Positions 1 to 5,286 of a stretch of DNA of 5,295 bases are shown here, piece after piece. The DNA comes from an uncultured Burkholderiales bacterium (GTDB taxonomy: Bacteria; Pseudomonadota; Gammaproteobacteria; Burkholderiales; Burkholderiaceae), in contig CAIMWY010000170.1 of assembly GCA_903845315.1 (NCBI GenBank), positions 1 through 5,295 on the forward strand, read 5' to 3'. The first letter of the stretch is position 1. The number at the start of each line of letters is the position of its first letter. Made by a program: the position numbers and the translations under genes. The notes beneath the pieces are model-generated. The model was given only the letters and a program-made list of their open reading frames with translations, was not told the DNA's origin and did not search any database.

Positions 1-654
1 CACCACGGTGGTATCACCCCGGCTGACAAACTTCATCATCGGGCTGGGGCCGTGCGAGGTGCTCACCTGGGTGAAGCCCACCTCGCGCGCCAGTTGGGCC
101 GCCGCTTGTTCGGGGGCGGTGTAGCGGTAACCGTGCATGAAGACCACCGCCACGCTGCGCAGGCCGCGCCCGAAAGCGGCTTGCAACGCAGCACGCAAAT
201 GCGCTTCGTCCAAGGCTTGCACCACCTCACCGTGGGCGCCCACGCGTTCGTGCGCCTCGATCACCTCTTGGTAAAGCAACTCGGGCAGCACGATGTGGCG
301 GTCAAACAAACGCGGCCGGTTTTGGTAGGCAATGCGCAAGGCATCTCTGAACCCTTGGGTGGTGACCAACAACGTGGGTTCGCCTTTGCGCTCCAACAAC
401 GCGTTGGTAGCCACTGTCGTGCCCATCTTCACGCAGGCCACTTGGTCTGCAGAAATCGCTTGAGCGGCAGACAAGCCCAGCAAGTGGCGAATGCCCGCCA
501 CGGCCGCATCGCGGTAGTGCTCGGGGTTGTCAGACAACAGCTTGTGCGTCACCAAGCTGCCGTCGGGGCGCTTGGCCACGATGTCGGTGAAGGTGCCACC
601 TCTATCGATCCAGAATTGCCATTTGGGCGCGTGTGTCGGGGAAGAAATTGACAT
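1..654 (-). CDS. 5-oxoprolinase / hydantoinase A-type N-terminal part (partial, 3' end beyond window)
   Basis: The first 218 codons of a large cytoplasmic enzyme are visible, and the reading frame is still open at the left edge. The protein has [18 protein letters not shown] at residues 15-32, the N-terminal nucleotide-binding signature of the hydantoinase/oxoprolinase family. [14 protein letters not shown] (38-51), [15 protein letters not shown] (77-91) and a stretch around QNRPRLFD (111-118) are typical of the long single-chain ATP-dependent 5-oxoprolinases, which usually exceed 1,100 residues. Those enzymes hydrolyse 5-oxo-L-proline (pyroglutamate) to glutamate using ATP. An in-frame TAA lies immediately before the ATG, so the gene cannot start further upstream. 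The start abuts the stop of the preceding hydrolase gene, and only a weak AAGG about 11 bases upstream could serve as ribosome binding site, so translational coupling is likely. A hydantoinase or acetone-carboxylase-like relative cannot be excluded without the C-terminal half, but the 5-oxoprolinase match is good. Confidence 0.88.
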   Translation of the reverse strand, partial: MSISSPTHAPKWQFWIDRGGTFTDIVAKRPDGSLVTHKLLSDNPEHYRDAAVAGIRHLLGLSAAQAISADQVACVKMGTTVATNALLERKGEPTLLVTTQGFRDALRIAYQNRPRLFDRHIVLPELLYQEVIEAHERVGAHGEVVQALDEAHLRAALQAAFGRGLRSVAVVFMHGYRYTAPEQAAAQLAREVGFTQVSTSHGPSPMMKFVSRGDTTVV

Positions 655-1440
655 TTATGGATAGACCTTGGACATGAAGGTATCAATGGCATTTGCCGCC
701 TCAACACCTGCTCCGTTGTACATATGAAAGCCGCTACGACATGCGTCGCTTGATTGAGACTCTCCTCCTACGACATAGACAAACTCAGTCGGTACAGCGA
801 TGAATTGTTTGACTTTCTCGTAGTTGGCATAGGCCCTATTGGGTGTTGTGTGGTAACACCCGTCCAACTTGTGATGGATGAAGAAAAACGGAAACGGAAT
901 CGGCGCATTGAAGTAAGACTCGTCTCGAATGCCGCTGGCAATGAAGCCAGAAATCAGTTCCATCTTGTCGTTCTTTTGCGCGTACTTTAAAAACTCGGTG
1001 AGGCTGATGCCACCGTTGCTGTGGCCCATCAACCAAACCGGTAAGCCAGTTTTTTTCTTGTAGAAACGAACGGCGCTCTCAATGCGTATCAAGTGTTCGG
1101 AAGAAGCTCTGGCCGATGGGTAGGCTTGGCGCGGAGACAATTCGCCGGGACTGTCGAGCAACACCACATCCAGCTTGCCGCGGGTGAACTCGGGTTGAGT
1201 CAATCGCTTGAGTGTCTGCAACAACTGACCTCTGAGCTCGGTTTGACCGGGTTTGAGCCCCAGATACCCCTCGCCACCGGGAATGAACAGGATAAGGGCC
1301 TTGGCGTCTTTGCCGGGCCAGTACATCGTCATGCTTGGCTCTGAGCTACACAGGAAACACTTTTCAATGGGATCAACCGGAATCACTTCGGCACGAACAC
1401 ATGACCCAATGAGGAGAAGGGTAAGCAAAAGTAGTCGCAT
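655..1440 (-). CDS. exported alpha/beta hydrolase, substrate unknown
   Basis: A 261-residue protein with an alpha/beta-hydrolase plan. Residues 1-17 (MRLLLLTLLLIGSCVRA) form a short signal peptide. IGSC with Cys14 could instead be a lipobox, though it sits unusually early. After ALILFIPGGEGY (48-59) and a strand ending VVLLDSPGE (92-100) comes the nucleophile elbow GHSNGG, with Ser141 as likely nucleophile. Asp193 in HHKLDGC and His239 in GFHMYNG are good candidates for the acid and base of the triad. Cys28/Cys31 and Cys195/Cys234 could form disulfides, which fits export. The frame is open back to an ATG at 1548, but those extra 36 residues do not resemble a protein N-terminus and would bury the signal peptide, so the ATG at 1440 is preferred although its Shine-Dalgarno is poor. 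Hand-counted GC over 721-1020 is 48 percent, against about 60 percent in sampled neighbouring genes, suggesting acquisition. I do not recognise a specific substrate. Confidence 0.82.
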   Translation of the reverse strand: MRLLLLTLLLIGSCVRAEVIPVDPIEKCFLCSSEPSMTMYWPGKDAKALILFIPGGEGYLGLKPGQTELRGQLLQTLKRLTQPEFTRGKLDVVLLDSPGELSPRQAYPSARASSEHLIRIESAVRFYKKKTGLPVWLMGHSNGGISLTEFLKYAQKNDKMELISGFIASGIRDESYFNAPIPFPFFFIHHKLDGCYHTTPNRAYANYEKVKQFIAVPTEFVYVVGGESQSSDACRSGFHMYNGAGVEAANAIDTFMSKVYP

Positions 1441-1467
1441 AAGGGGAGTTGGGTAGTGACTGGATGA

Positions 1468-1482
1468 CTTGGATATTACAAG
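1468..1482. promoter_or_regulatory. candidate operator site 1 (CTTG-N7-CAAG)
   Basis: The sequence CTTGGATATTACAAG has perfect 4-bp inverted arms around a 7-bp AT-rich centre. TTG-N7-CAA fits the T-N11-A shape of LysR-type regulator boxes. Its centre lies about 55 bp upstream of the proposed dctP transcription start, where such activators often bind. The same half-site recurs in the second site 45 bp away. No regulator gene is visible in the window. Confidence 0.35.
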
Positions 1483-1513
1483 GCCTGCAGCCCCCAAAAC
1501 CCCAGCACATGTA

Positions 1514-1527
1514 CTTGTATAGTCAAG
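1514..1527. promoter_or_regulatory. candidate operator site 2 (CTTG-N6-CAAG) overlapping both -10 candidates
   Basis: The sequence CTTGTATAGTCAAG matches its own reverse complement at 10 of 14 positions. It contains TATAGT reading right and TATACA reading left, so a protein bound here could control both divergent units at once. The shape recalls GntR/FCD-type operators, although their half-sites are usually closer together. The site shares its CTTG/CAAG arms with site 1. Confidence 0.35.
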
Positions 1528-1559
1528 CCTTAGACATGGGTTGTCCATTTACACCACTT

Positions 1560-1564
1560 AGGAG
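1560..1564 (+). promoter_or_regulatory. ribosome binding site of the TRAP receptor gene
   Basis: AGGAG lies five bases before the ATG at 1570. It is the strongest Shine-Dalgarno in the window and fixes the start of the receptor gene. The two permease genes downstream have much weaker signals. Confidence 0.8.
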
Positions 1565-1569
1565 TTTTC

Positions 1570-2574
1570 ATGCAACGTCGAAGCTTCCCACTCACCGCGC
1601 TCTCATTGGCCTTGTTCGCTGGCAGCGCTTTTGCCCAAACCAAATGGGACTTGCCAGCCGCCTATGCCGCCACCAATTTCCATTCCGAGAACTTGATTCA
1701 GTTCGCCAAAGACGTGGACACGGCCACCGCAGGCAAACTCAAGATCACGGTGCATGCCAACGCGTCGCTGTTCAAAGCCAACGAAATCAAACGCGCCGTG
1801 CAAGGCGGCCAAGCGCAAATTGGCGAAGTGCTGTTGGTGAACTTTGAAAACGAAAACCCGATTTACGGCACCGACGGCATTCCGTTTTTGGCCACCAGCT
1901 ACGCCGACTCCAAGCGTTTGTACGACGCGCAAAAACCGGTGCTCGACAAGCTGCTCGCCGCCCAAGGCATGAAGCTGCTGTTTGCGGTGGCTTGGCCGTC
2001 ACAAGGCATTTACACCAAGAAAGAAATCAACTCGGTGGCCGATCTGCGTGGCATCAAGTGGCGCGCCTACAGCCCAGCCACTGCCAAGATTGCCGAGCTG
2101 ATTGGCGCCCAACCTGTCACCATACAAGCTGCTGAGTTGTCGCAAGCCTTGGCCACGGGCGTGGTGGAAAGCTACATGAGCTCGGGCTCTACCGGCTACG
2201 ACACAAAAACCTATGAGAGCTTGAAGTACTTCTACGACACCCAAGCTTGGTTGCCCAAGAATGCCGTCATCGTGAACAAAAAATCGTTTGATGCACTCGA
2301 CCCCGCCACCCAAGCCGCCCTGACCAAAACCGCTGCCGAAGCCGAAGCACGCGGCTGGAAGGTCAGTGCCGAGAAAGATGGCTATTACAAAAAAGCTTTG
2401 ACCGAAAAAGGCATGAAAGTGGTCACCCCCAGCCCCAAGCTGATGGATGACATGCGCCAAGTCGGCAGCATCATGTTGGCCGACTGGCAAAAGAAGGCTG
2501 GCGCAGATGGTGAGGCCATCATTGCGGCCTATGCCAAGTCGGCACCGGCTGCAGCCAAAGCTGGCAAAAAGTGA
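1570..2574 (+). CDS. dctP: TRAP transporter periplasmic solute-binding protein (DctP family)
   Basis: A 334-residue receptor of normal family length. Residues 1-22 are a Sec signal peptide with basic MQRRS, a hydrophobic core, and cleavage expected after AFA and before QTKWDL. The mature protein shows the DctP pattern: ATNFHSENLIQFAKDV (34-49), ASLFKANEIKRAVQGGQAQIG (65-85), then LRGIKWRAYSPATAKIAELIGA (159-180). Arg165 is at the position of the conserved arginine that binds the ligand carboxylate in this family. ALATGVVESYMSSG (193-206) and KSFDALDPATQAAL (238-251) follow. The receptor captures an organic anion in the periplasm and delivers it to the Na+-driven DctQM permease encoded next. 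Binding specificity cannot be read directly, but the divergent 5-oxoprolinase points to pyroglutamate, a ligand reported for the Bordetella pertussis receptors DctP6 and DctP7. The C-terminus is Ala/Lys-rich. The family call is firm; the ligand is inferred. Confidence 0.95.
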   Translation: MQRRSFPLTALSLALFAGSAFAQTKWDLPAAYAATNFHSENLIQFAKDVDTATAGKLKITVHANASLFKANEIKRAVQGGQAQIGEVLLVNFENENPIYGTDGIPFLATSYADSKRLYDAQKPVLDKLLAAQGMKLLFAVAWPSQGIYTKKEINSVADLRGIKWRAYSPATAKIAELIGAQPVTIQAAELSQALATGVVESYMSSGSTGYDTKTYESLKYFYDTQAWLPKNAVIVNKKSFDALDPATQAALTKTAAEAEARGWKVSAEKDGYYKKALTEKGMKVVTPSPKLMDDMRQVGSIMLADWQKKAGADGEAIIAAYAKSAPAAAKAGKK

Positions 2575-3107
2575 TGCGCCGATTTCTCGATCGTCTCTAC
2601 CTTGCCGCGGGGGCCCTGGGGGCCCTTTTCATTGCTCTGATTTGTGTCTTGATGATTGGGCAAAGCATTCTGCGTGAGTTCAGTGTGCGCACCGGCGCGG
2701 TCAACGATGTGGTGTCTTGGTTTTGTGCGGCGGCGGCCTTTTTTGCCATGGCCCACGCCTTCAAGCATGGCGACTTTGTGCGCGTGACCTTGTTGCTCGA
2801 AGCCGTGTCTGCACCCTGGCGCAAGCGCTTGGAGCTGGCGGCCTTGTGTGTGGCGTCGGTCGCCGTGGCTTACCTGGCGTGGTGGGCCTGCAAGTTCACC
2901 TACGAGAGCTGGGAGTTCAACGACATGGCCCAAGGCCTGTTGCCCATCCCGATGTGGATTCCGCAACTGAGCTTTGCCATCGGCTCGGTGCTGCTGCTGA
3001 TTGCCGTGCTCGATGAGCTGGTCTTGGTGTTGCGCGGCCAAACGCCCACGTATGTGCGCGAGGTCCAAGAGCGGCACGCACGCGGCGACTTTTCTTCCGA
3101 CGTCTAA
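2574..3107 (+). CDS. dctQ: TRAP transporter small permease (DctQ family)
   Basis: A 177-residue inner-membrane protein with four hydrophobic segments at about 9-30, 46-63, 86-106 and 129-152, the normal DctQ topology. The segment FKHGDFVRVTLL (63-74) between helices 2 and 3 resembles the family's conserved G/H-containing turn. DctQ is the small subunit that supports the large permease and helps dock the receptor. The ATG shares one base with the receptor stop codon (TGATG), so re-initiation after dctP translation is expected. A GTG three bases upstream would add one residue, but the ATG is preferred because of this classic overlap. The early GALGAL stretch (13-18) is encoded by a GC-rich self-complementary repeat followed by TTTT. 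The C-terminus is hydrophilic and acidic. Confidence 0.93.
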   Translation: MRRFLDRLYLAAGALGALFIALICVLMIGQSILREFSVRTGAVNDVVSWFCAAAAFFAMAHAFKHGDFVRVTLLLEAVSAPWRKRLELAALCVASVAVAYLAWWACKFTYESWEFNDMAQGLLPIPMWIPQLSFAIGSVLLLIAVLDELVLVLRGQTPTYVREVQERHARGDFSSDV

Positions 3108-3112
3108 ACCCC

Positions 3113-3116
3113 AAGG
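3113..3116 (+). promoter_or_regulatory. ribosome binding site of dctM, possibly within a small hairpin
   Basis: AAGG sits four bases before the ATG at 3121 and decides this start over the longer open frame that begins inside dctQ. It lies in the loop and 3' arm of a possible 5-bp hairpin (AAACC at 3106-3110, loop CCAA, GGTTT at 3115-3119), which is weak because only two pairs are G-C. Confidence 0.5.
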
Positions 3117-3120
3117 TTTT

Positions 3121-4431
3121 ATGGAAATTCTTCTCGTTGGCGGCCTGCTGCTGTTCATCATGTTCCTGCTGCTCTCGGGCGGCGTGTGGATTGCCATGAC
3201 CCTGGCCATTTGCGGCTGGGTGGGTCAGGCGTTTTTCACCGACACGCAACCGGGCAAAAACCTGTTCAGTGCGTTCTGGGAAAGCAATGCCAGCTGGGAG
3301 CTGGCTGCGCTGCCGTTGTTCATTTGGATGGGCGAGATTTTGTTTCGCACCAAACTGAGCGAGGAGATGTTTGAAGGCCTGCGCCCCTGGCTCAACCGGG
3401 TGCCCGGTCGGCTGATGCACACCACCATTTTGGGTTGCGGCATTTTTGGTTCGGTGTCGGGCTCATCAGCAGCAACTTGCGCCACCATCAGCAAAGTGGC
3501 CTTGCCCGAGTTGATGAAGCGCGGCTACAGCGAAAAGCTGGCCTTGGGCTCATTGGCCACGGCCGGCACCTTGGGTATTTTGATCCCGCCCTCCATCACC
3601 ATGGTGGTGTATGCGGTGGCGGCCGATGCGTCGATCATTCGCATTTTCTTGGCCGGCTTTTTGCCCGGTCTGCTGCTGATGGCCCTGTTCAGCGGCTACA
3701 TCATGTGGTGGAGCTTGCGTCACCCCGACCAAGTGCCAGCGGCCGACCCGCCCACCACCTTCTGGGAAAAAATCAAACTCTCGCGCAGCCTCATTCCTTG
3801 CGGCGCCTTGATTGTGTTTGTCTGCTGGGTGCTGATTGCGGGTTACGCCACCGCCACCGAATGCGCCGCCTATGGCGTGGTGGGCTCGCTGGGGTTGGCC
3901 GCATGGAGCCGCAGCCTGACTTGGAGCAACTTCTGCGAAGGCCTGATGGGCACCACCCGATCGAGCTGCATGATCATGTTCATCTTGGCCGGTGCGGCGT
4001 TTCTCACCAAAACCATGGCCTTTACTGGCATTCCGCGCGAGCTGGCCGAATGGGTCAACGGCATGCACCTGTCACCGTTGGCCTTGATCGCGGTGTTGAC
4101 CGTGGTGTATTTGATTTTGGGCACAGCGCTGGATGGCATCAGCATGATCGTGCTCACCAGCGCGGTGGTGTTGCCGATGATTCAAAAAGCAGGCTTCGAT
4201 TTGGTCTGGTTTGGGATTTTCATTGTGCTGTTGGTCGAAATTGCCGAGGTCACACCGCCCGTGGGCTTCAACCTGTTTGTCTTGCAAAACATGACCGGCA
4301 AAGACAGCAACACGATTGCGCGCGCGGCCATTCCGTTCTTCGGTTGTTTGGTGGTGTGCATTGTGTTGATCACGGTGTTCCCGCAAATCGTCACGTACCT
4401 TCCCGATGCGGTGATGGGCGTAGACAAGTAA
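3121..4431 (+). CDS. dctM: TRAP transporter large permease (DctM family)
   Basis: A 436-residue polytopic membrane protein of standard DctM length, the channel subunit that drives solute import with a sodium gradient. The start MEILLVGGLLLFIMFLLLSGG is a typical DctM N-terminus and follows an AAGG. The open frame extends 40 codons upstream into dctQ, but that part is hydrophilic and overlaps the other gene. Family landmarks are GCGIFGSVSGSSAATCATI (105-123), SLATAGTLGILIPPSI (144-159), ATATECAAYGVVGSL (243-257, the ATPTEAAA-like motif with Ala and Cys substitutions), GTALDGISMIVLTS (334-347) and EVTPPVGFNLFVLQNMTG (376-393). Multiple hydrophobic helices alternate with two re-entrant-type Gly/Ser/Pro-rich segments, as expected. 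The gene is 13 bp downstream of dctQ. Its last 41 bases overlap the end of a convergent gene on the other strand, leaving no room for a conventional terminator between them. Confidence 0.95.
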   Translation: MEILLVGGLLLFIMFLLLSGGVWIAMTLAICGWVGQAFFTDTQPGKNLFSAFWESNASWELAALPLFIWMGEILFRTKLSEEMFEGLRPWLNRVPGRLMHTTILGCGIFGSVSGSSAATCATISKVALPELMKRGYSEKLALGSLATAGTLGILIPPSITMVVYAVAADASIIRIFLAGFLPGLLLMALFSGYIMWWSLRHPDQVPAADPPTTFWEKIKLSRSLIPCGALIVFVCWVLIAGYATATECAAYGVVGSLGLAAWSRSLTWSNFCEGLMGTTRSSCMIMFILAGAAFLTKTMAFTGIPRELAEWVNGMHLSPLALIAVLTVVYLILGTALDGISMIVLTSAVVLPMIQKAGFDLVWFGIFIVLLVEIAEVTPPVGFNLFVLQNMTGKDSNTIARAAIPFFGCLVVCIVLITVFPQIVTYLPDAVMGVDK

Positions 4432-4639
4432 GCAAGTCCTCGCGCCAGTACTCAGCGGCGCTCAAAAAACCCTCCCACACACACCCATTGCAACCACGGC
4501 CACAACAGGTGGTGGGCTCGGGCGGCGGTGGGCGCATGGGCAACTGGTGTTGCGCGACCAAAACCTGGCCTGCGGCAAACATTGCGCGTGCCTCGTTGGC
4601 ATCGCGCAGGGGCATGTATTTCAAACGCTCCAACAACAT
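4391..4639 (-). CDS. small Cys-rich protein with oxidoreductase-like domain
   Basis: An 82-residue protein whose centre, PPPPEPTTCCGRGCNGCVW at 37-55, carries the CCGxGCxxCVW signature of the 'oxidoreductase-like' N-terminal domain family, also found in human OXLD1. Cys45, Cys46, Cys50 and Cys53 could bind a metal or form redox-active pairs, and Cys72 is an additional cysteine. EYWREDLL (63-70) after the motif is typical of bacterial members. The biochemical function of the family is not established and the name is historical. The N-terminal 35 residues are less conserved-looking, and later ATGs (residues 9, 20, 35) are possible starts. The gene begins 9 bases after the stop of the upstream unknown gene, without a clear Shine-Dalgarno, so coupling is likely. 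Its 3' end overlaps dctM on the opposite strand. Confidence 0.8.
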   Translation of the reverse strand: MLLERLKYMPLRDANEARAMFAAGQVLVAQHQLPMRPPPPEPTTCCGRGCNGCVWEGFLSAAEYWREDLLTCLRPSPHREGT

Positions 4640-4648
4640 GGCGTGATC

Positions 4649-5035
4649 TTAGCCACCGCCCCGCTGCATGTAGAGGTCAAAGCGGCGCATGAAGCGGTGG
4701 CGTTGCGCTGCATCGGCCGCGCTGAATTCAAACTGCACGTGTAGACGGGGAAGGCGCACCAGCGCGATCACACGGGGCTCGCCCACCGACCAGCGGATGT
4801 ACACGCTGGCAGAGGTTGACCCGGACTCTGGCTCGGACTCGGACTCGGGCTTGTCCAAGGCGATGCGCACGCTCTGGCCGTCGCGCTGCCAGGCATGGGC
4901 GCCGATGGCGGCAGGCAACCAGCCCAGCCACTCGGCTTCGGTGCAGCCCATCTCACGAACAAAGGAGGCGTCGTAATGCGATTGCACAGCCGGACAGGGT
5001 TGGGGCGCGCGAGGTGAGGGAGAGGCGAATGTCAA
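4649..5035 (-). CDS. conserved-looking protein of unknown function ending in Gly-Gly-Gly
   Basis: I do not recognise a named family. With the start used here the protein has 128 residues. Landmarks are YDASFVREMGCTEAEWLGWLP (21-41), a Ser/Glu-rich linker PESESEPES (63-71), RVIALVRLPRLHVQFEF (88-104) and a basic end FMRRFDLYMQRGGG (115-128). The alternating hydrophobic stretches suggest a small mainly beta fold. There is no signal peptide or membrane segment. The start is uncertain: TTG at 5035 overlaps the stop of the MoaD-like gene (TTGA) and is chosen for coupling. TTG at 5056, GTG at 4987 and ATG at 4951 are alternatives, but the last would remove the YDASF segment, which looks like part of the fold. 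It is sandwiched between the MoaD-like gene and the Cys-rich gene, presumably in one transcript. Confidence 0.7.
   Translation of the reverse strand: MTFASPSPRAPQPCPAVQSHYDASFVREMGCTEAEWLGWLPAAIGAHAWQRDGQSVRIALDKPESESEPESGSTSASVYIRWSVGEPRVIALVRLPRLHVQFEFSAADAAQRHRFMRRFDLYMQRGGG
4823..4846. repeat. short GGACTC repeat coding a Ser-Glu linker
   Basis: GGACTC occurs at 4823-4828, 4835-4840 and 4841-4846, the last two in tandem. On the minus strand this gives alternating Glu (GAG) and Ser (TCC) codons in the unknown gene. The repeat unit is a multiple of three, so slippage here would change linker length without breaking the frame. Confidence 0.6.
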
Positions 5036-5286
5036 CCGCCCGCGATAGGCGGCCAAATGGCCAGCACATCGCCCTCGACCAAGGTGGTGGTCAAGCGTTT
5101 CTCGGGTTCGATGTAGCGGCCATTCACCAGCACCAAATGCACCAGCTTTGGGGGCATGCCAAAGGGCTCGATGATGTGTGCAATGGTGGCGTCAGGCGCC
5201 ACCTCCAGCTGCATCAGGTTGTCACGCCGCACAGCGGGCGGCAGGTAGTCGGTGAGCGTGGCAAAAAGCTTGAAGGTGATGTGCAT
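5032..5286 (-). CDS. MoaD/ThiS-like beta-grasp sulfur-carrier protein
   Basis: An 84-residue protein with the ubiquitin-like MoaD pattern. An N-terminal strand HITFKLFATLTDYLPP (2-17) is followed by a strand pair ending LVLVNGRYIEP (51-61), then LVEGDVLAIWPPIAGG (69-84) with the terminal Gly-Gly at 83-84. In MoaD the C-terminal glycine is adenylated by an E1-like enzyme and thiocarboxylated, to donate sulfur for molybdopterin synthesis; related carriers serve thiamine or tungsten/molybdenum enzymes. No moaE or other cofactor gene is visible. This gene leads a unit with an unknown gene and a Cys-rich gene, so it could be a dedicated paralogue rather than the housekeeping moaD. The ATG at 5286 is at the natural beginning of strand 1. 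Only nine bases upstream are in the window, with no ribosome binding site visible, so its upstream context is unknown. Confidence 0.85.
   Translation of the reverse strand: MHITFKLFATLTDYLPPAVRRDNLMQLEVAPDATIAHIIEPFGMPPKLVHLVLVNGRYIEPEKRLTTTLVEGDVLAIWPPIAGG

Larger units (their letters stand above)
1441..1569. promoter_or_regulatory. divergent intergenic control region
   Basis: This 129-bp gap separates the start of the minus-strand hydrolase/oxoprolinase unit from the plus-strand TRAP operon, so it should hold both promoters. On the plus strand TATAGT (1518-1523) is a good -10 match but lacks a convincing -35. On the minus strand TATACA (1521-1516) is a weaker -10 candidate with only a poor GACAAC-like -35 about 18 bp upstream. 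Both -10 candidates lie inside the same near-palindrome. If they are used, the dctP leader would be about 40 nt and the hydrolase leader about 70 nt. Promoter assignments are by eye only. Confidence 0.5.

Noticed and set aside
52..651. A 199-codon plus-strand open frame opposite the oxoprolinase
   Set aside because: Its His/Gln/Arg-rich composition is typical of antisense frames, and the minus strand has the clear [12 protein letters not shown] family motifs.
1457..1474. Direct repeat TGACTGGA / TGACTTGGAT next to operator site 1
   Set aside because: Short and imperfect. It partly overlaps the stronger inverted-repeat signal and could easily occur by chance.
1441..1548. A 36-residue N-terminal extension of the hydrolase from the ATG at 1548
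   Set aside because: It would place a signal peptide inside the protein and consume the promoter region. No ribosome binding site supports it.
3001..3120. A 40-residue N-terminal extension of dctM
   Set aside because: It overlaps dctQ in another frame, is Cys/Arg/Ser-rich, and is unlike any DctM N-terminus. The ATG at 3121 has an AAGG and begins the first helix.
2529..3209. A 226-codon minus-strand open frame opposite dctQ
   Set aside because: It is low in hydrophobic structure and rich in His, Gln and Arg, and sits antisense to a convincing four-helix membrane protein in a conserved operon.
4442..4468. Possible terminator after dctM (GCGCC...GGCGC followed by A-run)
   Set aside because: The stem is only five pairs with a long loop. 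The homopolymer is A rather than T on the plus strand, and on the minus strand the T-run precedes the stem, so it fits an intrinsic terminator in neither direction.
3435..4646. A 403-codon open frame on the plus strand inside and beyond dctM in another frame
   Set aside because: It is a shadow of the GC-rich dctM gene: rich in His, Arg and Gly, with no hydrophobic pattern or recognisable motif, while the dctM frame is unmistakable.
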